DNA of 9,735 nucleotides from an uncultured Bacteroidales bacterium (GTDB taxonomy: Bacteria; Bacteroidota; Bacteroidia; Bacteroidales; ML635J-15), in assembly GCA_905233405.1 (NCBI GenBank), contig CAJOEG010000040.1:1-9735 (forward strand). Reading direction: 5' to 3'. The stretch's first letter is position 1. The number at the start of each line of letters is the position of its first letter. Positions 5,979 through 9,735 of this stretch are shown in pieces. The position numbers and the translations under genes are program-made. Under the pieces are notes generated by a model. The model searched no databases, had not been told where the DNA came from, and saw nothing but the letters and a program-made list of their open reading frames with translations.

Positions 5979-6694
5979 ACCTCTCCTTTCTTACGCCAAA
6001 TCATCAGCAGGATAAAGCCAACCAGCATACCACCGAAATGAGCGAAATGAGCGACATTGTCACCTTGTGCGTTCAGAATGCCGAGCAAAAGTTCGATAAC
6101 AACGAATGCAATCACCATCCATTTGGCTTTCACTGGAATAGCAAAGTAAATGTACATCTCGACATTGGGGAACATAATTCCGAATGCGAGAAGCAAGCCG
6201 TATATCGCACCAGATGCGCCAACGCAAGGAATATTAAGCACAAGGTTCAACTTTCCAAGTTCCGGCATCATATAGTTTTTGCCTTGCATTAGGATGTCGG
6301 CGCCATTGCGCATAACCTCCTCAATGGCATCTGGACTCATCGACGACATAAGAACCTGCATTTCAATCTCCTTCACAAGCAGATAGAACAGCGCGCCACC
6401 GATTCCAGCCACAAAATAGTATATGAAGAACCGCTTGGAACCCCAGTACGATTCGAGCACGCGTCCGAACATATACAGCGAGAACATATTGAAGAACAAA
6501 TGCCAGAATCCGCCATGCATAAACATGTGTGTCACAAGCTGCACAGGCTTGAACAACGGACTGCGGAAGCTATACAGGGCACAATATGAATCGAGCACCG
6601 GCACAAACATTGCGACTATGAACATCACCACATTCACTAGCAGCAAGTATTTTACAACTGGCGGTATGTCTGAAAATGGATTCCTATTGAACAT
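5975..6694 (-). CDS. Rhomboid family intramembrane serine protease
   Basis: This 239-residue polytopic membrane protein has a canonical rhomboid dyad: S161 in GASGAIYG (159-166) and H219 in HFAHFGG (216-222). The block MHGGFWHLFFNM (59-70) carries the conserved His and Asn of TM2. Six hydrophobic segments run from about 14 to 232, with an insert at about 107-150 (including SSMSPDAIEEVMRNG) between TM3 and the serine helix, longer than in minimal rhomboids. There is no extra C-terminal domain; the protein ends KKGEV. It starts 5 nt after the mutL stop and overlaps the next rhomboid at its stop codon, so the two rhomboids are a coupled tandem pair. They differ in length, tail and serine motif, so this is an old duplication rather than a recent copy. 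Function: cleavage of membrane protein substrates; targets unknown. Confidence 0.92.
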   Translation of the reverse strand: MFNRNPFSDIPPVVKYLLLVNVVMFIVAMFVPVLDSYCALYSFRSPLFKPVQLVTHMFMHGGFWHLFFNMFSLYMFGRVLESYWGSKRFFIYYFVAGIGGALFYLLVKEIEMQVLMSSMSPDAIEEVMRNGADILMQGKNYMMPELGKLNLVLNIPCVGASGAIYGLLLAFGIMFPNVEMYIYFAIPVKAKWMVIAFVVIELLLGILNAQGDNVAHFAHFGGMLVGFILLMIWRKKGEV

Positions 6695-6699
6695 AACTA

Positions 6700-8550
6700 T
6701 CAGTTAAATTTACTTTCAATTTCCGAAATATCAACGATTTCCATAATTTTTCTGCCATCGGCAGTATAATTATGGTTTGAACACGACATCAGGCGGAAGA
6801 ACAAGTTCTCCATCTCCTCGTCCTTGAGGGCAACACCCGACGACATTGCAGCCGACTTTGCCAGCGAAATTGCAATCTTGTCGTTAAGAAGCAACTTGAC
6901 ATCCGACGAGCCTTCCGAAAGTTCTTCAAAAAGTTGACAGATAATCGCATTTGCATCCATTTCGGCAAGTTCGGCTGGCACACCACGAATTTCAAACTTA
7001 TCGTTTCCAACCATAACAATCTCGAAACCAATGGTATTAAGTTCGGTCATAACTTCTATCAGCAGACCTCGTTCCTCCGGCGACAGCTCTATAACAAGCG
7101 GAAACAACGACTTCTGCACCACTCCGCTACTAGTTTCAAGCATACGCATAAAGTGTTCGTACATAATGCGTTCATGCGCACGTCGCTGATTTATGACAAT
7201 CATTCCCGAATGCGAGGACGTGAGAATGTACTTGTTTTTCAACTGCAAATACTTCTGATTGCTGTCGCCAGAATAATTCTCATCATTTTCGTACTCGATA
7301 TGCGACTGTATGCTAAGTGCATTCGCCTCATTCTGTGGATTTTCGCTTTCAGGCAAGTCAAAGTCGTCACGAGCCTTACCCGTGTTGACATCGTACATCT
7401 GCCCCCAACTTTTCGGAACATCACGCTTATGACCAGAATCCGTATATTTGAAGGGATTGAAACTCGGATTAACGCTTATCACTGGCGGACGCACAACCGT
7501 CGTCGATGTAAAATGTGCATCGCGAGTTATGTCCTCCTCAAACGACAAAGTTGGCACAACGTTGAATTTTCCAAGAGCCTCCTTCACCGCAGAGTTGAGT
7601 ATCATATAGATAGCCTGTTCGCCCTCGAACTTGATTTCGGTCTTGGTCGGATGAATATTGATGTCGATTGTTGACGGGTCAACCTCAAGGTAAATGAAGA
7701 AACGTGGATTTTCGCCTTCGGGCAACAACTTGTCGTAGGCAGATGTAACCGCCTTGCGGAAATAAGGATGGTACATATAGCGGTTGTTGACAAAGAAAAA
7801 CTGCTCCGAAGTGTTTTTCTGCGACATTTCGGGCTTTGCCACAAAACCTTTTATGTTAACAATCTGTGTTTCAACACCTATCGGCACAAGGTTCTGGTTC
7901 AATTTCTTGCCAAAGACGTTAGCAATACGCTGATGAATGTTCTCGGGCAAAAGTTGATATTTTATTTCGTTATCGAACACGACCTTGAACGCAACCGACG
8001 GATTTGTAAGCACAATGCGATGTATTTCATCAACAATATGCTTGTATTCAACCTTGTCGGATTTCAGGAACTTGCGACGTGCAGGAATATTGAAGAAAAG
8101 GTTGCGTACCTTGAAGTTTGTTCCCACGGCAGCAGCCACAGGTTCCTGCGACTTAACCTTTGATGCGGCTATGTTTATGCAAGTTCCAAGTTCATCATCG
8201 GCACGACGGGTAACGAGTTCCACCTCGGCTACAGCAGCAATCGACGCCAGAGCCTCACCACGGAAACCCATTGTTGTTATTGCAAACAAGTCTTCCGCCT
8301 TGGAAATCTTAGAAGTAGCGTGACGCTCAAACGACATTCGCGCATCGGTGGGCGACATACCAAAACCATTGTCAACCACCTGAATAAGAGTACGTCCGGC
8401 ATCCTTTATAATCACATCAATGCTAGTTGCACCAGCATCGAGCGAATTCTCCACCAATTCCTTCACCACCGACGATGGCCGTTGTACGACCTCACCTGCA
8501 GCAATCTGGTTGGCGACCGAATCCGAGAGTAATTTAATAATATCCGACAT
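6700..8550 (-). CDS. mutL: DNA mismatch repair protein MutL
   Basis: The protein has 616 aa, full length for MutL. The N-terminal GHKL ATPase domain (about 1-330) is intact: NQIAAGEVVQRP (14-25), the catalytic Glu E32 and N36 in KELVENSLDAG, DNGFGM (60-65), RHATSKI (76-82), GFRGEAL (95-101), and HPTK with K303. A polar linker (about 340-430) leads to the C-terminal dimerisation domain (about 435-616). The endonuclease motif DQHA-x2-E-x4-E of nicking MutL proteins is changed to NQRR-AH-E-RIMY-E (454-465). Both Glu residues and the spacing are kept, but Asp and His metal ligands are replaced. The late CPHGRP-type motif is also altered (CSNHNYTADGRK, 590-601). The protein probably acts as a matchmaker in mismatch repair with weak or no intrinsic nicking. 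It is the second gene of the operon, 2 nt after the small membrane protein and 5 nt before the first rhomboid. Confidence 0.97.
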   Translation of the reverse strand: MSDIIKLLSDSVANQIAAGEVVQRPSSVVKELVENSLDAGATSIDVIIKDAGRTLIQVVDNGFGMSPTDARMSFERHATSKISKAEDLFAITTMGFRGEALASIAAVAEVELVTRRADDELGTCINIAASKVKSQEPVAAAVGTNFKVRNLFFNIPARRKFLKSDKVEYKHIVDEIHRIVLTNPSVAFKVVFDNEIKYQLLPENIHQRIANVFGKKLNQNLVPIGVETQIVNIKGFVAKPEMSQKNTSEQFFFVNNRYMYHPYFRKAVTSAYDKLLPEGENPRFFIYLEVDPSTIDINIHPTKTEIKFEGEQAIYMILNSAVKEALGKFNVVPTLSFEEDITRDAHFTSTTVVRPPVISVNPSFNPFKYTDSGHKRDVPKSWGQMYDVNTGKARDDFDLPESENPQNEANALSIQSHIEYENDENYSGDSNQKYLQLKNKYILTSSHSGMIVINQRRAHERIMYEHFMRMLETSSGVVQKSLFPLVIELSPEERGLLIEVMTELNTIGFEIVMVGNDKFEIRGVPAELAEMDANAIICQLFEELSEGSSDVKLLLNDKIAISLAKSAAMSSGVALKDEEMENLFFRLMSCSNHNYTADGRKIMEIVDISEIESKFN

Positions 8551-8552
8551 AA

Positions 8553-8870
8553 CTACAACTTGCTAATGTACGACACGACGCCCGTCAAATCGGCAAAAAA
8601 TATCAGATATGCCAAGAAAAACAGGAATACTGCAATGCAGAAAATGCGGATTGTCGATTTTTTGGTTCCGCCATACGAAGTGCGGCGCATCTTCGAGCGG
8701 AAACTTCCGCGAATGCTTGCACCAGGAACATATTCGCCATCATTAACATCAATTTTGCCTTCAGCCTCCCGCCTATCCATCACCTTTTCGTGAAACTCGT
8801 CAATTTTGGCATCGTAGTACCTTGGCTTATAATCGAATACGTTATATGTAAATGTCTTAAAAAGTCCCAT
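8553..8870 (-). CDS. Small single-TM hypothetical protein
   Basis: The protein has 105 aa. The N-terminal 70 residues are hydrophilic and mostly basic (KPRYYDAKIDEFHEKVMDRR at 15-34; RGSFRSKMRR at 54-63), followed by one transmembrane helix at about 74-93 and a short tail (DLTGVVSYISKL). There is no signal peptide. It is therefore probably a tail-proximal anchored protein with its N-terminal part in the cytoplasm. I recall proteins of this kind directly before mutL in Bacteroidales but know no function. It is the first gene of the operon: it has its own upstream promoter, and its stop is 2 nt from the mutL start, so translation is likely coupled. The start ATG at 8870 begins MGLFKTFTYNVFDYKPRYYD, which looks like a conserved opening. 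Confidence 0.8.
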   Translation of the reverse strand: MGLFKTFTYNVFDYKPRYYDAKIDEFHEKVMDRREAEGKIDVNDGEYVPGASIRGSFRSKMRRTSYGGTKKSTIRIFCIAVFLFFLAYLIFFADLTGVVSYISKL

Positions 8871-8897
8871 TGCAGTCCAATGTTAAATTATAAACTG

Positions 8898-8905
8898 CAA
8901 ATATA
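8898..8905 (-). promoter_or_regulatory. -7 promoter element of the mutL-rhomboid operon
   Basis: On the minus strand TATATTTG (8905 to 8898) matches TAnnTTTG exactly and lies 27 nt upstream of the first operon gene, giving a leader of about 20 nt. No good TTTG -33 box is seen at the right distance (ACTG is there). No other match is visible between operon genes, whose gaps are only 2-5 nt. Confidence 0.55.
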
Positions 8906-8984
8906 ACACTTTGGAACGAAATTTCAGTTTAGAATTTTGTTAAATGGATTGACGAAGATTTTATTGATTCCACACAGGAAACAA

Positions 8985-9143
8985 ACTATCCCCCGAAAAT
9001 ACATTTTACCCACTTAGGGGACAAATAAGCAAACACTATTTATCCCCGAAATGATATTTTTAGTACTTCGGGGAAAAATAAGACATATTTATTTGTCCGT
9101 GAAACAAAAATTTGTAACTTTGCGGACGAATAAAAAAGAAATG
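8985..9143. repeat. Three tandem 53-bp units, each with an inverted repeat
   Basis: The units are 8985-9037, 9038-9090 and 9091-9143. The middle unit holds the best inverted repeat, TCCCCGAA (9043-9050) with TTCGGGGA (9067-9074). The first has CCCCGAA (8991-8997) with TTAGGGG (9014-9020), one mismatch. The third is degenerate, with GTCCG (9095-9099) and CGGAC (9123-9127). The dyad centres are near 9005.5, 9058.5 and 9111, so they are 53 and 52.5 bp apart, close to five helical turns. Units 1 and 2 align without gaps from CCCCG to AATAAG with roughly three quarters of bases equal; unit 3 keeps ATTTxTCC, GAAA and the TTT core. Confidence 0.65.
9092..9122 (+). promoter_or_regulatory. Promoter of the ATPase gene
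   Basis: TTTG at 9092-9095, a 19-nt spacer and TAACTTTG at 9115-9122 make the best full match to the Bacteroidota -33/-7 consensus in the window. It lies within the third of the 53-bp units, between the GTCCG and CGGAC arms, so a protein bound to that inverted repeat would cover it. The start codon is 23 nt downstream of the -7 element. Confidence 0.75.
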
Positions 9144-9145
9144 CT

Positions 9146-9735
9146 ATGGAGAACATAATTGGCAGAAAAGCTGAAATAGAAGAACTTAACGCATTATACC
9201 ACAGCAAGAAAGCAGAGTTTGTAGCTGTTTACGGCAGACGCAGGGTCGGAAAAACATACCTTATAAAAGAATTGTTCCGCGACAAAATGGCGTTTTACCA
9301 TACAGGAATGTCTCCCATTGATTCGGCTAGCAACAACCTGCTGCAAGACCAACTGAGAAGTTTTCACAATTCGCTGTTGCGTTACGGTATGGAAGACGAA
9401 AAGCACCCAGAAACTTGGTTGGACGCATTCTTTTTGCTAGAGAAACTGCTTGAAGACAAAGACGATGGAAGTCGACAAGTGGTCTTCATTGACGAACTTC
9501 CGTGGATGGACACACCTCGTTCAGGATTTCTGTCGGCATTCGAACACTTCTGGAACGGCTGGGGTTCGGGACGCAATAACCTAATGCTTATTGTTTGCGG
9601 TTCAGCAGCTTCGTGGATAGAAAACAACCTAATCAACAACCACGGCGGGCTTTACGACAGGCTCACATACGAAATAAAGATTTCTCCTTTCGCCCTAGGA
9701 GAATGTGAAGAGTTCTTCAAGGCTGCAAACATCAA
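9146..9735 (+). CDS. ATPase_2-family (AAA/STAND-type) ATP-binding protein, partial
   Basis: The frame is open from ATG 9146 to the right edge: 196 codons plus 2 nt, with the C-terminus missing. It shows the opening of this family (NIIGRKAEIEEL, residues 3-14), Walker A GRRRVGKT (30-37), Walker B VVFIDELPWMD (112-122, D116-E117), a sensor-like strand LIVCGSAASW (148-157), and the family block GGLYDRLTYEIKISPF (167-182). These are typical of the large ATPase_2 (PF01637) group abundant in Bacteroidales and archaea, often followed by a DUF234 or PD-(D/E)XK-like domain that would lie outside the window. The cellular role is not established. ATG 9141 is rejected: it is out of frame and meets TAA after five codons (stop 9156-9158). 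The gene is divergent from the mutL operon, with an elaborate upstream repeat region suggesting tight control. Confidence 0.88.
   Translation, partial: MENIIGRKAEIEELNALYHSKKAEFVAVYGRRRVGKTYLIKELFRDKMAFYHTGMSPIDSASNNLLQDQLRSFHNSLLRYGMEDEKHPETWLDAFFLLEKLLEDKDDGSRQVVFIDELPWMDTPRSGFLSAFEHFWNGWGSGRNNLMLIVCGSAASWIENNLINNHGGLYDRLTYEIKISPFALGECEEFFKAANI

Noticed and set aside
6934..7674. Plus-strand 246-aa open frame opposite mutL
   Set aside because: It lies wholly antisense to a clear MutL coding region with intact family motifs, has no domain-like pattern or promoter, and is rich in Arg, His and Ile as antisense frames often are.
8985..9143. Possible short CRISPR array from regularly spaced repeats
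   Set aside because: The units diverge, there is no constant repeat with unique spacers, no cas gene is near, and the period is explained by inverted repeats around a promoter.
9141..9158. Upstream ATG with a five-codon reading frame overlapping the ATPase start
   Set aside because: It stops at once and has no ribosome-binding sequence. It could attenuate initiation, but nothing else supports that.

Overview
The window looks like chromosome from a Bacteroidota bacterium, most likely of the order Bacteroidales. The evidence is a GldA-type ABC ATPase, a PCMD-like secreted domain, a paired-rhomboid/MutL operon, absence of strong Shine-Dalgarno sequences, and several matches to the Bacteroidota -7 promoter element TAnnTTTG just upstream of genes. 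It is moderately AT-rich. I see no tRNA, rRNA, CRISPR array, transposase or phage gene.

Layout. (1) 1-351, minus: the N-terminal membrane part of a probable LytTR-type regulator that runs off the left edge. (2) 352-534: a divergent promoter region with repeated GTCACA half-sites. (3) 535-2259, plus: one long ORF joining a cytoplasmic-looking SGNH/GDSL hydrolase to a PCMD-like domain that still carries its own signal peptide. (4) 2260-2505: an intergenic stretch full of palindromic repeats. (5) 2506-3027, plus: an uncharacterised conserved protein. (6) 3072-3983, plus: a GldA-like ABC ATPase. Genes 5 and 6 are each preceded by the same 32-bp promoter/leader. (7) 3986-4013: a perfect 28-bp palindrome between converging transcription units. 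(8) 8870 down to 4010, minus: a tight five-gene operon of a small one-TM protein, mutL, two rhomboid proteases and a membrane-anchored EEP-family hydrolase, with gaps of 2, 5 and 4 nt and one start/stop overlap. (9) 8871-9145: a regulatory region with three inverted repeats spaced about 53 bp apart. (10) 9146 to the right edge, plus: the N-terminal 196 residues of an ATPase_2-family (AAA/STAND-type) protein. No gene-free stretch exceeds 300 bases; the longest are 2260-2505 and 8871-9145.

Most genes are ordinary Bacteroidales housekeeping genes. Three things deserve attention. The SGNH/PCMD ORF has a junction that looks like translated intergenic palindromic repeat plus a retained signal peptide. 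The ATPase promoter sits inside the last of three helically phased inverted repeats, as expected for cooperative operators. A 32-bp promoter cassette is duplicated exactly upstream of two adjacent genes. The mutL product also has a degenerate endonuclease motif. I see no clear-cut new multi-gene system.
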